Shown piece by piece: positions 52,305 through 61,569 of a DNA stretch of 64,000 nt. Every line of letters starts with the position of its first letter. Position 1 is the stretch's first letter. The notes beneath the pieces are model-generated. The model did no database searches, was not told the DNA's origin, and saw only the letters and a program-made list of their open reading frames with translations. The translations under genes and the position numbers were made by a program. Location: the NCBI GenBank assembly GCA_013284265.1, contig JABTBR010000015.1, positions 59,404 to 123,403 on the forward strand. Reading direction: 5' to 3'. Source of the stretch: Oxalobacteraceae bacterium (GTDB taxonomy: Bacteria > Pseudomonadota > Gammaproteobacteria > Burkholderiales > Burkholderiaceae_D).

Positions 52305-53869
52305 TCGCGCTGGCCCTGCGCGCGCTGGTGCTGGCCGAGTTGCGGCTGCGGCTGCGGCGCTTCGGCACCATCGCCGCGGTACTGTGCCTGATGGCGCTGA
52401 CCTGGATGATGGTGGCCGATCCGGCCGGCGGCCACACCATGGTGGCGCTCGATGGCGCGCGGGTGGCCTACACCAGTTCCTGCCTGGCGCTGGGGAGTGC
52501 CTTGCTGGCCGGACTGCTGTTCGGCATCGCCGCCTTCTATCTGGTGCGCGGGCGCATGGGCGAGGACGCGCGCAGCGGCATCGGCGGCGTGCTGGCGGCG
52601 ACGCCGGTGTCCAGCGCGGTGTTCCTGTTCGGGCGCTGGCTGGGCAGCGTGGCCTATCTATGCCTGTTGCTGCTGGCCTTCCTGGCCACCATGCTGGTGC
52701 TGCACGCGGTGCGCGGCGAGGGCGCGATACAGCTGGGCGTCTATCTGCAGACCTTCGCGGCGCTGATGCTGCCGACCGTCTTCTTTGCCGCGAGCATGGC
52801 GCTGCTGTGTGAATCCTGGCGGCCGCTGATGGGCAAGCGGGGCGACGTGCTGTACTTCCTGCTGTGCGTGCTGATGCTGGGTTCCTCGGTCGGCACCCTC
52901 GATGGCAGGGCGGTGTGGACGACGGGTCTGCTGTTCGATTTTTCCGGATTGGGATCGGCCATGCTGGCGTTGCAGGAGGCGGTCAGCACCACCAATTTCC
53001 AGATCGGCGATGCCGATTTCGACCCGGCGCTGGCGCCTGTGCGCTTGCCGGACGCGCTGTGGAGCGCGCGCCTGCTGTGGACGCGCGCGGCCTGCGCGCT
53101 GGTGGCCATGCTGCCGTTGCTGCCTGCCTTGCTGCTGTTCCACCGCTTTGCGCCTGAGCGCATCAAGGTCGGTGCGGCGCAGGCGCGCTGGTCGCCGCTG
53201 GCGCTGGCCAACCGCTGGCTGCGGCGCCTGGCGGTGCTGGTCCAGCCCTTGTTCGCGCTGGCCGCGCGCCTGCCCAGCGTGGCGGGCCAGGCCTGTGCCG
53301 AACTGGCGCTGACGCTGGCGGCCAATCCGGCCGCGATCGCGGCGCTGCTGCTATTGCTGCTGTGCGGCATGCTGGCGCCCGTGTCCGCGCTGGGCGGGGT
53401 GCTGACGGTGGCCATCGCCGTGTGGGGCATGCTGGTCAGCGAGCTGAGTGTGCGCGACCGGCTTGCCGCCGGCAGCGCCATGCGCCTGGCGGCGCCGGGC
53501 GGAGCGGGCCGCAGGCATGCGGCGCAGTGGCTGGCGGCTTGTCTGCTGGCCTTGCTGATGAGCGCACCGGTGGTGCTGCGCTGGCTGTTCGTGGCACCGC
53601 TGCGGCTGGCCGCGCTGGCCAGCGGCGTGGCCTTGCTGGCCGCCGCCGCGGCCCTGCTTGGCGGCGTCACCCGCAGCGGCCGGGCCTTCCTGGCCTTGTT
53701 TCTGGTGGGACTCTACCTGGCCACCCAGGCGAAGACGGTGGCAGCGCTCGATGTGGTCGGCTTCAATGGCGCGGCCACGCCGGCCTCTGTGCTGACGCAG
53801 TGCCTGCTGGCAGCACTGCTGTATGGGGTCGGATTTGCCTGGCAGCACACTGGGGGGGAAACCCGCTGA
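52301..53869 (+). CDS. ABC transporter permease, ABC-2-like, unusually Leu/Ala-rich
   Basis: 522 residues with about twelve hydrophobic segments. The first group of six spans resembles ABC-2 permeases (LFGIAAFYLVRGRMGEDARS, LGGVLAATPVSSAVFLFGRW). After a hydrophilic stretch (about residues 230-250, holding FQIGDADFDPALAPVRLPDA) come further spans. It should form the membrane part of the exporter with the overlapping ATPase. No substrate-specific signs were seen. Confidence 0.85.
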   Translation: MIALALRALVLAELRLRLRRFGTIAAVLCLMALTWMMVADPAGGHTMVALDGARVAYTSSCLALGSALLAGLLFGIAAFYLVRGRMGEDARSGIGGVLAATPVSSAVFLFGRWLGSVAYLCLLLLAFLATMLVLHAVRGEGAIQLGVYLQTFAALMLPTVFFAASMALLCESWRPLMGKRGDVLYFLLCVLMLGSSVGTLDGRAVWTTGLLFDFSGLGSAMLALQEAVSTTNFQIGDADFDPALAPVRLPDALWSARLLWTRAACALVAMLPLLPALLLFHRFAPERIKVGAAQARWSPLALANRWLRRLAVLVQPLFALAARLPSVAGQACAELALTLAANPAAIAALLLLLLCGMLAPVSALGGVLTVAIAVWGMLVSELSVRDRLAAGSAMRLAAPGGAGRRHAAQWLAACLLALLMSAPVVLRWLFVAPLRLAALASGVALLAAAAALLGGVTRSGRAFLALFLVGLYLATQAKTVAALDVVGFNGAATPASVLTQCLLAALLYGVGFAWQHTGGETR

Positions 53870-53992
53870 GGCAAGCCTCGTACGTTTGATCAGGATCATG
53901 GCCCGAAGGTAGTCGTAACGTAGCCTTGTCTCTCGCGCTCAAGCGCGAATCCAAGGCAAACAATTCCCTTCAATTCTACTTTCGAGGCTTGT

Positions 53993-54622
53993 ATGTATCC
54001 ATTTTCCCAGGCAGTCACCCCCGCAGCCAAAACCCATATGGAAGCGCAACTGGCGTATTTTAACGACCTGAGCAAATCCATTTTCCACACCGTGCAGCAG
54101 TTCAGCGACCTCAATATTCAGCTGGCCCAGACCTTGCTGGAGGAAGGCACCGTTACTGGCCAGCAGGTCCTGACGGCGAATCGGCCCACCGACGTGTTTG
54201 CCGCCGCCGCCGCCCATGCACAGCCAACGGCGGCCAAGCTGCGCGCCTACCAGCAGCATCTGTCGCGCGTCGCGGCCGACACGCATGTGGAGCTGGCCAA
54301 GGTGGCGGAGGAACACGTGACCGAAACCACCCGCACGGCCAAGGCACTGGCAGATGAAGTGGCCCGCGTCGCCACCGAGGAGACCGAGAACACCATGCGC
54401 GACCAGCAGGAAGCCATCCACAAGTTCACCGATCCGTTCGAGCGCTTCGCCGATGCCGGCATGCGCCATCAGCAAGGCAATGAAATGCGCGGCAGCTCCA
54501 CCTTGCAAAGCGCCGGCCAGAACAGCGCCGAAGGACGCGAAGGGCGGGAAGGCAGTCTGCAAGGCGGCATGACGCCACCTAGCCAGTCCGGCAAACAACA
54601 AGGCGCACGCAAGGAAACCTGA
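53993..54622 (+). CDS. phasin-family protein
   Basis: 209 residues. The opening MYPFSQAVTPAAKTHMEAQL, LTYFNDL-like AYFNDLSKSIFHTVQQFSDL, a long amphipathic helix and the tail SAEGREGREGSLQGGMTPPS fit PHB-granule-associated phasins of betaproteobacteria. It coats polyhydroxyalkanoate granules and limits their size. No phaC or phaR is in the window. A good terminator follows. Confidence 0.87.
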   Translation: MYPFSQAVTPAAKTHMEAQLAYFNDLSKSIFHTVQQFSDLNIQLAQTLLEEGTVTGQQVLTANRPTDVFAAAAAHAQPTAAKLRAYQQHLSRVAADTHVELAKVAEEHVTETTRTAKALADEVARVATEETENTMRDQQEAIHKFTDPFERFADAGMRHQQGNEMRGSSTLQSAGQNSAEGREGREGSLQGGMTPPSQSGKQQGARKET

Positions 54623-54696
54623 TGCCGGGGGGCGCGCCGGCCCGGCACCAGCATTGCCGGATCGGCAAGCTTTGATTTGATCCAGGGCCTTGCTAC

Positions 54697-54725
54697 AGAG
54701 CGGCTGTTATGGGCCGCTCTTTTTT
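54697..54725 (+). terminator. intrinsic terminator after the phasin gene
   Basis: AGAGCGGC (54697-54704) pairs with GCCGCTCT (54713-54720), with TTTTTT following. Confidence 0.9.
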
Positions 54726-54794
54726 CGATACCAGCGCTCAGGCGCGTTCGCTTGTTCTCTGTTAATCTGGCAAAAAAATGCCAGAGGAAATGTC

Positions 54795-55250
54795 ATGAAC
54801 ACGAGCCCCCAGTCTGAATCGCTGCATATTGTTTGTCCGCATTGCGATGCGGTAAATCGCGTGCCTTCCGCGCGGCTGGCGCAGGAACCGACGTGCGGAA
54901 AATGTCAGAAATTATTGTTCGCCGGCCAGCCGGTCGATTTGAGCAGCGCCCGTTTTCTCAAGCATATTGAACGCAGCGACATTCCTGTGCTGGTCGATTT
55001 CTGGGCGCCGTGGTGCGGACCCTGCCGTTCGATGGCACCGGCCTATGCGCAGGCGGCGCAGCGGCTGGAGCCGGATTTCCGCGTCGTCAAGGTCGATACC
55101 GAGCAGGCCCAGGATCTGGCGGCACGCTATGCGATCCGCAGCATTCCGACGCTGGCGCTGTTCCGCAACGGCCGCGAGGTGGCGCGCCAGCCGGGCGCGA
55201 TGGATGGCGCCGGCATCATGGCCTGGGCCAGGGCCAAGGCCCAGCGCTAG
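54795..55250 (+). CDS. trxC: thioredoxin 2 (TrxC)
   Basis: 151 residues from ATG 54795 (MNTSPQSESLHIVCPHCDAV) with GAGGAA upstream. An N-terminal zinc ribbon (CPHC and CGKC, residues about 14-38) precedes a thioredoxin domain with FWAPWCGPCRSMAP and the cis-Pro in RSIPTLALFRNG. TrxC reduces cytoplasmic disulfides and is often induced by oxidative stress. Single gene, convergent with the malonate decarboxylase operon. Confidence 0.95.
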   Translation: MNTSPQSESLHIVCPHCDAVNRVPSARLAQEPTCGKCQKLLFAGQPVDLSSARFLKHIERSDIPVLVDFWAPWCGPCRSMAPAYAQAAQRLEPDFRVVKVDTEQAQDLAARYAIRSIPTLALFRNGREVARQPGAMDGAGIMAWARAKAQR

Positions 55251-55279
55251 GGCGGCCCCGTTCTCCGTTTGACTTGGCG

Positions 55280-56185
55280 CTAGGCGTAGTGACGTTCGAC
55301 CCAGCCGCGCACGCCTTGCAGGGTTTTAAAGTCGGCCACGGAGCGGCAGGCGATGTGCGGGTGGCGCGATTGCAGCATGCGCGCCAGCGCGGCGCCCGGC
55401 CCCAGCTCCAGTGCGACGGTGATACCGCTTTCGGCGCACGCGTCCATACAACTCATCCAGATAATTTTTTCCGACAACTGGCGCGATAGCGTGTCGATCG
55501 CCTGCGCCGTGTCCGTCACGGGGCTGGCGCCGATGCCAGCGACTACCGGCGCCAGCATGGGGGCAAAGTCTGACTGGTCCAGCGCGGCGGCAAACGGCGC
55601 GACCGCGGGCGCCATGGCGCAGGTGTGCGCCGCGACTTCCACCGGCAGGCGCTGGCAGCGTGCGCCTGCCCCTTCCAATGCCCGCTGCAGCGGCGCCAGG
55701 GTAGACAGGGGGCCGCCAGCGACGCAGCTGTCCGCGCCGGTTTCGATGGCGATGGCGTAATCATAAACTTGCAGCAGGGCGGCGATGTTTTCCAGCGTCA
55801 GGCCGGACAGGGCCAGCAAGGCCTGTCCGGGCGCATGGCTCAGGCAGTTGTCCATCAACTGTGCCCGGGTCTGCGCCAAAACCACGGCCTGCCGGGGCGT
55901 CAGCGCGCCGGCCACGCCATAGGCGGCCAGTTCACCGACGCTGTAGCCGGCCACCAGCGCGGGACGGGGAAGGGTGGTGCGCAGTGCTTCCCAGGTGGCG
56001 AGGGTGCTGGCGACGATCAGCGGCTGGGCCAGGCGATTGCTGAACAGCGCTTGCGGTTCCGGCATGGCGGGGAGCTGCAGCTGGTCGATCAGCGCGGCGG
56101 CGCGCGGATCGCTGCACGCCAGCGCGAACATGTCCGCATGCTGGCCGCCCTGGCCGGGGCACAGGATCAGCAGCTTGCTGCGCAT
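55280..56185 (-). CDS. mdcH: malonyl-CoA:ACP transacylase of malonate decarboxylase (MdcH)
   Basis: 301 residues from ATG 56185 (MRSKLLILCPGQGGQHADMF). The FabD-like fold shows the nucleophile in VAGYSVGELAAYGVAG, the QGGQ opening, RCQRLPVEVAAHTCAMAPAV with the catalytic His and LELGPGAALARML. It primes the acyl-carrier subunit with malonyl from malonyl-CoA so that the decarboxylase cycle can start. It is the last gene of the operon and overlaps mdcB by 19 bp. Confidence 0.93.
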   Translation of the reverse strand: MRSKLLILCPGQGGQHADMFALACSDPRAAALIDQLQLPAMPEPQALFSNRLAQPLIVASTLATWEALRTTLPRPALVAGYSVGELAAYGVAGALTPRQAVVLAQTRAQLMDNCLSHAPGQALLALSGLTLENIAALLQVYDYAIAIETGADSCVAGGPLSTLAPLQRALEGAGARCQRLPVEVAAHTCAMAPAVAPFAAALDQSDFAPMLAPVVAGIGASPVTDTAQAIDTLSRQLSEKIIWMSCMDACAESGITVALELGPGAALARMLQSRHPHIACRSVADFKTLQGVRGWVERHYA

Positions 56186-57144
56186 GGCGCTGCGGAAGTC
56201 AATGCATGGACAAGGCAGGTGGCCGCGAGCAGGTCGGCCGCGCCGCCGGGCGAGAGTTTCTGGCCGATGAACAGTGCGTGACAGCTGAGCGCCTGTGCGC
56301 GCCACTGCGCCTGCGCGGTGCCGCCGCCGGCGATGAACCGGCGCGCCGCACGGCGTACCGTATCGGCCCCGTCGGCGCCGCCGCGATGATAGACATTGGT
56401 GTCGCTGATGTGCGCCATCAAGGCGAACAGGGCATCGACCCGCGCCAGCCGCATGTCCCCGGCGCGCGCCAGCGTGGCGTGCAGCGCGGGCAGGGCGACC
56501 TCGAACACGGAAGGCAGTCCGAGCGCGGCTTCTTCGCGCGCGCCGCTGGCGGCGTGCCGGACCGCGACGGCCAGCCCATGGGTGATGGCGCTGTCGCTGG
56601 CCATGCAGTGGCCCGCCAGATCCCGGCCCCAGTGCGCCAGCATCTGCTGGCGCAGCACGGCGGGCGTGGGTGCGATGCGCAGCGCGGCCGCGCTGCCGGC
56701 GGCGGCGCACAGCAGGCCCAGGCTGAAGATGGCGCCGCGATGGGTGTTGATGCCGCCGGTGGCCGCCATCATGCGCCGCTCCGCGTCCACACCCAGCTGG
56801 CGCAAGGTGGCGAAGGGAGCACCCTCCATGCCGGCCAGGCAGATGCGGCGGAAGTAGTGACGCAGCGAGAACAGGCTGCGCATGAAGGTAGCCGCGTTCA
56901 TATCGCTATGGCTGCCGCTGTCGACCAGCGACACCAGGCCGGGCTTGGGGTGCAGCGCCAGTTCCGCGTACAGGCTGCGCACGGCCAGGCGCGCGGTGCG
57001 GGCACCGAAGGCGGCGTCGCTGGCGCTTGGCCTGAGCCACAGGGGCGGCGCGGCGAGTCCGGACGGGGCCAGATATTGGCAGCCCATGCGTTCCGCGCGG
57101 TTCACGCGGTTCGCATACCGGTAGGCGGACTGGCTGGCGTTCAT
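56167..57144 (-). CDS. mdcB: triphosphoribosyl-dephospho-CoA synthase (MdcB)
   Basis: 325 residues from ATG 57144 (MNASQSAYRYANRVNRAERM). CitG/MdcB motifs include ELALHPKPGLVSLVDSGSHS, GGINTHRGAIFSLGLLCAAA, SDSAITHGLAVA and HISDTNVYHRGGADGADTVR. It makes the prosthetic group 2'-(5''-triphosphoribosyl)-3'-dephospho-CoA from ATP and dephospho-CoA; MdcG then attaches it to MdcC. Gap to mdcG is 2 bp. Confidence 0.93.
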   Translation of the reverse strand: MNASQSAYRYANRVNRAERMGCQYLAPSGLAAPPLWLRPSASDAAFGARTARLAVRSLYAELALHPKPGLVSLVDSGSHSDMNAATFMRSLFSLRHYFRRICLAGMEGAPFATLRQLGVDAERRMMAATGGINTHRGAIFSLGLLCAAAGSAAALRIAPTPAVLRQQMLAHWGRDLAGHCMASDSAITHGLAVAVRHAASGAREEAALGLPSVFEVALPALHATLARAGDMRLARVDALFALMAHISDTNVYHRGGADGADTVRRAARRFIAGGGTAQAQWRAQALSCHALFIGQKLSPGGAADLLAATCLVHALTSAAPCAASC

Positions 57145-57146
57145 GT

Positions 57147-57800
57147 TCACCGCTGTTCCAAGGTGGCGATCAGCTCTTCGGGGACGGCCAGACGAACGCT
57201 TTTCTGTTCCTTGATCATGACCTTGGCGTTGACCGCGCCGGCCATGCGCCATTCGCGCCATGCGACCGCCTGCCCGGAAGGGAAGATGATCTCGCCGTCG
57301 AGCGGAATGCGCGCGGCACAGTTGGACATCAACGCCAGTCCGGCGCGCAGTCCGGTGACGCTGGCGGGACGGAACAGCAGGTCCACATCGGAATGCTCGT
57401 GCACATAGGGCAGGCCGGTGAGCGCCTGCAGGGCCAGCGAACCGTAGATCTGGAAGCCGGGCGCCGTTGCGCTATGCGCCATCGTGCCCAGCGCCGCGAC
57501 CCAGCCGCTTGGCGCCGCCGACACTGCCGCCGCAATCGAAAGCGGCGGCGTGGTGTGCGCAATATGGCTCAAGCGCGCCCGCAGGCCGATGCGCGCCTTG
57601 TTGCCGCTCGCATCGGGCGGCAGCGCCACGCCGAGACACACCTCATCGACGCCGGCATCCGCGTCGCGCCGGCGCACGATGGCGGGCCAGTCGTTGGCCT
57701 GCCAGCGGCCCAGGGCCGCCGCGTTGTGCGGCGTGGCGGCCGCTTGCGCGGCTTCCCAGCCGGCCGACGTCAGCCAGACCAGATCATGCCGGCTTAACAT
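57147..57800 (-). CDS. mdcG: malonate decarboxylase holo-ACP synthase (MdcG)
   Basis: 217 residues from ATG 57800; GTG 57806 is an alternative start. The C-terminal half has a nucleotidyltransferase site YVHEHSDVDLLF (DVD), LPY and IKEQKSVRLA. It transfers the phosphoribosyl-dephospho-CoA group to the serine of MdcC. The start lies inside the 3' end of mdcE (overlap of 17 bp), so translation is coupled. Confidence 0.9.
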   Translation of the reverse strand: MLSRHDLVWLTSAGWEAAQAAATPHNAAALGRWQANDWPAIVRRRDADAGVDEVCLGVALPPDASGNKARIGLRARLSHIAHTTPPLSIAAAVSAAPSGWVAALGTMAHSATAPGFQIYGSLALQALTGLPYVHEHSDVDLLFRPASVTGLRAGLALMSNCAARIPLDGEIIFPSGQAVAWREWRMAGAVNAKVMIKEQKSVRLAVPEELIATLEQR

Positions 57801-58617
57801 CGCCACCCTTCGCTGCGCCGCTCACCGTATTGTTCACTGCATCGCTCACCAGATTGTTCACTGCGTTGTTCACCACATTGCTCACTGCGTTGCTTACTGC
57901 GTTGCTTGCTGCGTTGATTACCGGCTGCGCCAGTTTGCGCCCACCGCGTTCTATGCCAAGTGCGCTGCGCTGGTCGGCTTGCGCGCCGGTCTGCCGCCCG
58001 GCCTCGGTCGCTTGCGCCAACGCCAGTATCAACTGCTGCGCCAGATCGCCGCGCCAGATGGACTGGATGCCGCCCATGCGCTCATAGTTTTCCGGCCCCG
58101 GCGCGAACACCGGATTGGTCAGCGAGAGGCGGGTCAGCACCTCTTCCGGCACCTTGGTGATGCGCGCCATCGCGGGCAGGCCCATGACGCGGATGGTCGC
58201 TTCGGGCAGGGCATGGCAGGCGTCGGCCATCAAGCCACTGCTCAGGAAACCGCCGGACAGCGCCTGGTCGTACACCAGCGCCACCACGGCATGGCCGCTG
58301 CGGCGTGCCAGTTCCACGCATTTGCCCAGGTGGGCCATATAGCTGTTGATGCCTAACATTTCGTCGCGGTGGCGCAGGCGCTGGCCCTGGGTGTCGACCA
58401 GCAGCAGAATCGCGCGGCCCGGTGTTTCGCGTACCGTTCGCAGTATCGCCTTGGCCTGTGCCAGTGCGATCTCCACGCCGATGGGCGCGTGGCCGGTGGT
58501 GCCAATGACGTCTATCGTGTGTTCAGCCACGCGTGCGCTGCCGCTGAGAAAATCGGCTTGTTCGCTGATGCTGTGCCCTTGCGGGAACAGGCTGCTTGCG
58601 AGTTGTTTCCAGTCCAT
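57784..58617 (-). CDS. mdcE: malonate decarboxylase gamma subunit (MdcE), with a repeat-made C-terminal tail
   Basis: 277 residues from ATG 58617, whose A is shared with the mdcD stop. The carboxyltransferase-like core has LLLVDTQGQRLRHRDEMLGI, VYDQALSGGFLSSGLMADAC and PGPENYERMGGIQSIWRG. With MdcD it decarboxylates the malonyl thioester on the ACP. The last 45 residues are unusual: a tetrapeptide series NAVS, NAVS, NVVN, NAVN, NLVS, DAVN, NTVS coded by eight degenerate 12-bp units. I know no such tail in this family. Confidence 0.9.
   Translation of the reverse strand: MDWKQLASSLFPQGHSISEQADFLSGSARVAEHTIDVIGTTGHAPIGVEIALAQAKAILRTVRETPGRAILLLVDTQGQRLRHRDEMLGINSYMAHLGKCVELARRSGHAVVALVYDQALSGGFLSSGLMADACHALPEATIRVMGLPAMARITKVPEEVLTRLSLTNPVFAPGPENYERMGGIQSIWRGDLAQQLILALAQATEAGRQTGAQADQRSALGIERGGRKLAQPVINAASNAVSNAVSNVVNNAVNNLVSDAVNNTVSGAAKGGDVKPA
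57821..57916 (-). repeat. eight-unit degenerate 12-bp tandem repeat inside mdcE
   Basis: Units such as TTCACTGCGTTG and CTCACTGCGTTG (plus-strand view) run without gap from 57821 to 57916. Because the unit is 12 bp, each codes four residues and keeps the frame. Unit number could vary by slippage. Confidence 0.85.
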
Positions 58618-59513
58618 CAATTGGCTCCCAGCCGGTGCGCGGCGGCGCTGTCGATAAAGGCATCGATCTCCAGCACGGGAAGGCCGGCGGCGTCGGCGAT
58701 GCCCAGCGCACGCCATATTTCGAGCGGATCGCGCATGGCGCCGAAGCGTTCGATGCGCTCGTCCAGCATCTGCTGTTCCTGTTCCAGCGCGGCCAGCGTC
58801 AGTTCCACCGGCGCGCTGGCGCAGGCGGCGATGGCCTGCTGCGCGGCCAGGCGGAAGGCGCTCACCTCGTCGGGCACGATGGCCTGGCAGTCGCCGAGCA
58901 GGTAGCGGTGCTTGCCGCCGCAGGTGCGCCAGACCAGGGCACGGTCGCGCGCATCGTATTCTTCCACGCCGCTGGCCGTTTCAATCACTTCGGGACCCGA
59001 CATGGCGAGCCGGCCTTCTTCCGACATGATGATGGCGTTGGCGCAGCGGGCGACGATGCCCATGCCGCCAAAGGCGCCGTTGGAGCCGCCCACCAGCGCG
59101 ATGACGGGGATGCCGGCGGCTCGCGCGTCTAGCAGCGCGCGCATCACTTCGGAGACGGCGATCAGGCCCGCATTGGCTTCGTGCAGGCGCACGCCGCCGG
59201 TGTCGAGCAGCAGCAGTACGGCCGTGGGCCGCTCGCGCACCGCCCGGCGCAGCAGGCCTACCAGCTTGGCGCCATGGACTTCGCCCACCGCACCGCCCAT
59301 GAAGCCGCCTTCCTGCGCGGCCACGAAAACCGGCGCACCGCCCAGCAGGGCCTGAGCGACGATCACGCCGTCGTCGAAGGAGACCGGCGCATTGAGCTGT
59401 GCCAGGTGCGGGCTGATCACCCGAGCGGCCGGGGGCAGCATTTCGCGCACGCTGCCGGCATCGCACAAGGCGCGCAGGCGCTCGCGCGCGCTCGCTTCCA
59501 GATAACTGTTCAT
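58617..59513 (-). CDS. mdcD: malonate decarboxylase beta subunit (MdcD)
   Basis: 298 residues. The acyl-CoA carboxyltransferase fold is shown by SFDDGVIVAQALLGGAPVFV, QEGGFMGGAVGEVHGAKLVG, LLLLDTGGVRLHEANAGLIA and MGIVARCANAIIMSEEGRLA. It forms the decarboxylase dimer with MdcE. The start overlaps the mdcC stop by 4 bp, and the stop overlaps the mdcE start by one base. Confidence 0.94.
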   Translation of the reverse strand: MNSYLEASARERLRALCDAGSVREMLPPAARVISPHLAQLNAPVSFDDGVIVAQALLGGAPVFVAAQEGGFMGGAVGEVHGAKLVGLLRRAVRERPTAVLLLLDTGGVRLHEANAGLIAVSEVMRALLDARAAGIPVIALVGGSNGAFGGMGIVARCANAIIMSEEGRLAMSGPEVIETASGVEEYDARDRALVWRTCGGKHRYLLGDCQAIVPDEVSAFRLAAQQAIAACASAPVELTLAALEQEQQMLDERIERFGAMRDPLEIWRALGIADAAGLPVLEIDAFIDSAAAHRLGAN

Positions 59514-59824
59514 GTTGCGTCCCCAAGCGCCGCTTCCACCGCCTGATCGAGCCGCAGGCTGACCACGGCGGGCGTGGCGCCCACGTCGTTGATCGAAATG
59601 CGCGCGTCGGCCAGCTGCCAGCGCTGGTGGAAGTCGCGCATGACGGCTTCCCAGATGGGGCCGAAGCCGACGGCGGCGGTGTTGATGTCGATGGTGCAGG
59701 CGCCTTGCAGCGGCGTGCTCTCGATCAGCACTTCCAGATTGCCGGAGCCGACCACGCCCACCAGCTGGGCCGCCGCGCCAAGCCGGCGCTGGCCTTGTTC
59801 GAATCGGTAATGCAGGGTTTCCAT
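59510..59824 (-). CDS. mdcC: malonate decarboxylase acyl-carrier subunit (MdcC)
   Basis: 104 residues. VGVVGSGNLEVLIES contains Ser27, the expected attachment site of the phosphoribosyl-dephospho-CoA arm. The rest, GACTIDINTAAVGFGPIWEA, matches the delta subunit family. It shuttles acetyl and malonyl groups between MdcA and MdcDE. 27 bp after mdcA. Confidence 0.94.
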   Translation of the reverse strand: METLHYRFEQGQRRLGAAAQLVGVVGSGNLEVLIESTPLQGACTIDINTAAVGFGPIWEAVMRDFHQRWQLADARISINDVGATPAVVSLRLDQAVEAALGDAT

Positions 59825-59851
59825 TGTTCGGTCCTCGTGCTTGGGTTCAGC

Positions 59852-61528
59852 TCACCAGTTGCGGAAGCGGCGTGGCGGATTGTATAAGCCACCCGATGCG
59901 CGCACAAGATCCTTCATGCTCCGCGCCGCCAGCAGGTCGCGCGTGGCCAGGCGTTTGTCTACGCCCAGATCCTCGGCGCGCTGGATGATGCCGCGGTCGC
60001 GCAGGTTCTCCACCATGCGCCGGTCTCGCCCCAGTCCGACCGGCGTATAGCCGGCCACGCCACGGATGGCCTGCTCGCGTTCCTCGTCGCTGCGGCACAG
60101 CAGCAGGTTGGCGATGCCTTCCTCGGTCAGGATGTGGGTGACGTCGTCGCCGTAGATCATCACGGGCGGGATCGCCATGCCGGCCTGCTCGGCCAGCTCC
60201 CAGGCGTCGAGCTTTTCCACGAAGGCGGGCTGCATATGCTCGCGGAAGGTTTCCACCATCTGCACCACCAGCTTCTGGCCGCGCGGGATCATATTCCGCC
60301 CGGCGCGGGCCTGGGCGCCGGCCTTGAGCCATGCGGGGCTGGCGTGGCGCCGCCCGCGCGCGTCGGCGCCCATGTTGGAGGCGCCGCCGAAGCCGGAAAT
60401 GCGGCCCGCGGTGGCGGTGGAGGAATTGCCCTGCAAGTCGATCTGCAGGGTGGAGCCGATGAACATATCGCAGGCGTAGTGGCCGGCCGCCTGGCAGAAG
60501 GCGCGGTTGCTGCGCATGGAGCCGTCCGGGCCGACGGCGAATACGTCGGGGCGGGCGCGGATGTAGTCTTCCATGCCCAGCTCGGAGCCGAAGGAGTAGA
60601 CCGATTCCACGAAGCCCGATTCGATCGCCGGTATCAGCGCCGGGTGGGGGTTCAATGCCCAGTTGCGCGCGATCTTGCCCTTCAGCCCCAGCGACTCGGC
60701 ATAGGTGGGCAGCAGCAGCTCGATGGCGGCGGTGTCGAAGCCGATGCCGTGGTTCAGGCGTTCGACCTGGTATTCGGCGTAGATGCCCTTGATGGCCATC
60801 ATCGCCATCAGCACCTGGATCTCGGAGATCTGGGCCGGGTCGCGGGTGAACAGCGGTTCGATGTAGTAGGGCGTGGGCGACTGCACCACGAAGTCGATCC
60901 AGTCGCCGGGGATGTCGACGCGCGGCAGCGTGTCGACGATCTGGTTGACCTGGACGATGACGATGCCGTTCTTGAAGGCGGTCGCCTCGACGATGGCGGG
61001 GGTGTCCTCGGTGTTCGGGCCGGTGTACAGATTGCCGTGACGGTCGGCCGCCTCGGCGGCGATCAGCGCCACCCGCGGCGGCAGGTCGACGAAGTAGCGG
61101 CTGAACAGTTCCAGATAGGTGTGGATGGCGCCGATATTCAGCTTGCCGGCCGCCACCAGCCGCGCCACGCGGGCGGCCTGCGGACCGGAGAAGGAAAAGT
61201 CCAGCCGGGAGGCGATGCCGCGCTCGAACACGTCCAGGTGTTCGGGCAGGGCCAGCACCGATTGCAGCATGTGCAGATGGTTGACGCGGGCCGGGTCCAG
61301 CGCGGCCAGCGCCTGGCCCAGGAAGTCGGCCTGTTTCTGGTTGTTCCCCTCCAGGCAGACGCGGTCGCCGCATTCGAGCAGCGCGTGCAGCAGGTCGGCG
61401 ATGCGCGCCGCCGGCAGGCTTTTGCCCGCCAGCTCATTGCCCAGCGCGCCGCGGGCGCGCAGCAGGCGTGCCTCGCGGTTCTGCTGGAGGGTGTTCCAAA
61501 CTCGGGACGCCGGGTTCATTCGTTTCAC
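59852..61528 (-). CDS. mdcA: malonate decarboxylase alpha subunit (MdcA), acetyl-ACP:malonate transferase
   Basis: 558 residues. The CoA-transferase-type sequence includes CGDRVCLEGNNQKQADFLGQ, HGNLYTGPNTEDTPAIVEAT, FVESVYSFGSELGMEDYIRA, QGNSSTATAGRISGFGGASN and TEEGIANLLLCRSDEEREQA. It swaps acetyl for malonyl on the carrier subunit, the first step of the biotin-independent cycle that yields acetate and CO2 from malonate. It is the first structural gene, 41 bp after the NsrR-like regulator gene. Confidence 0.95.
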   Translation of the reverse strand: MKRMNPASRVWNTLQQNREARLLRARGALGNELAGKSLPAARIADLLHALLECGDRVCLEGNNQKQADFLGQALAALDPARVNHLHMLQSVLALPEHLDVFERGIASRLDFSFSGPQAARVARLVAAGKLNIGAIHTYLELFSRYFVDLPPRVALIAAEAADRHGNLYTGPNTEDTPAIVEATAFKNGIVIVQVNQIVDTLPRVDIPGDWIDFVVQSPTPYYIEPLFTRDPAQISEIQVLMAMMAIKGIYAEYQVERLNHGIGFDTAAIELLLPTYAESLGLKGKIARNWALNPHPALIPAIESGFVESVYSFGSELGMEDYIRARPDVFAVGPDGSMRSNRAFCQAAGHYACDMFIGSTLQIDLQGNSSTATAGRISGFGGASNMGADARGRRHASPAWLKAGAQARAGRNMIPRGQKLVVQMVETFREHMQPAFVEKLDAWELAEQAGMAIPPVMIYGDDVTHILTEEGIANLLLCRSDEEREQAIRGVAGYTPVGLGRDRRMVENLRDRGIIQRAEDLGVDKRLATRDLLAARSMKDLVRASGGLYNPPRRFRNW

Positions 61529-61569
61529 TCCATGGTCAGGTCAGGCAAGCCGCCCGGCGTGAGTCTACC

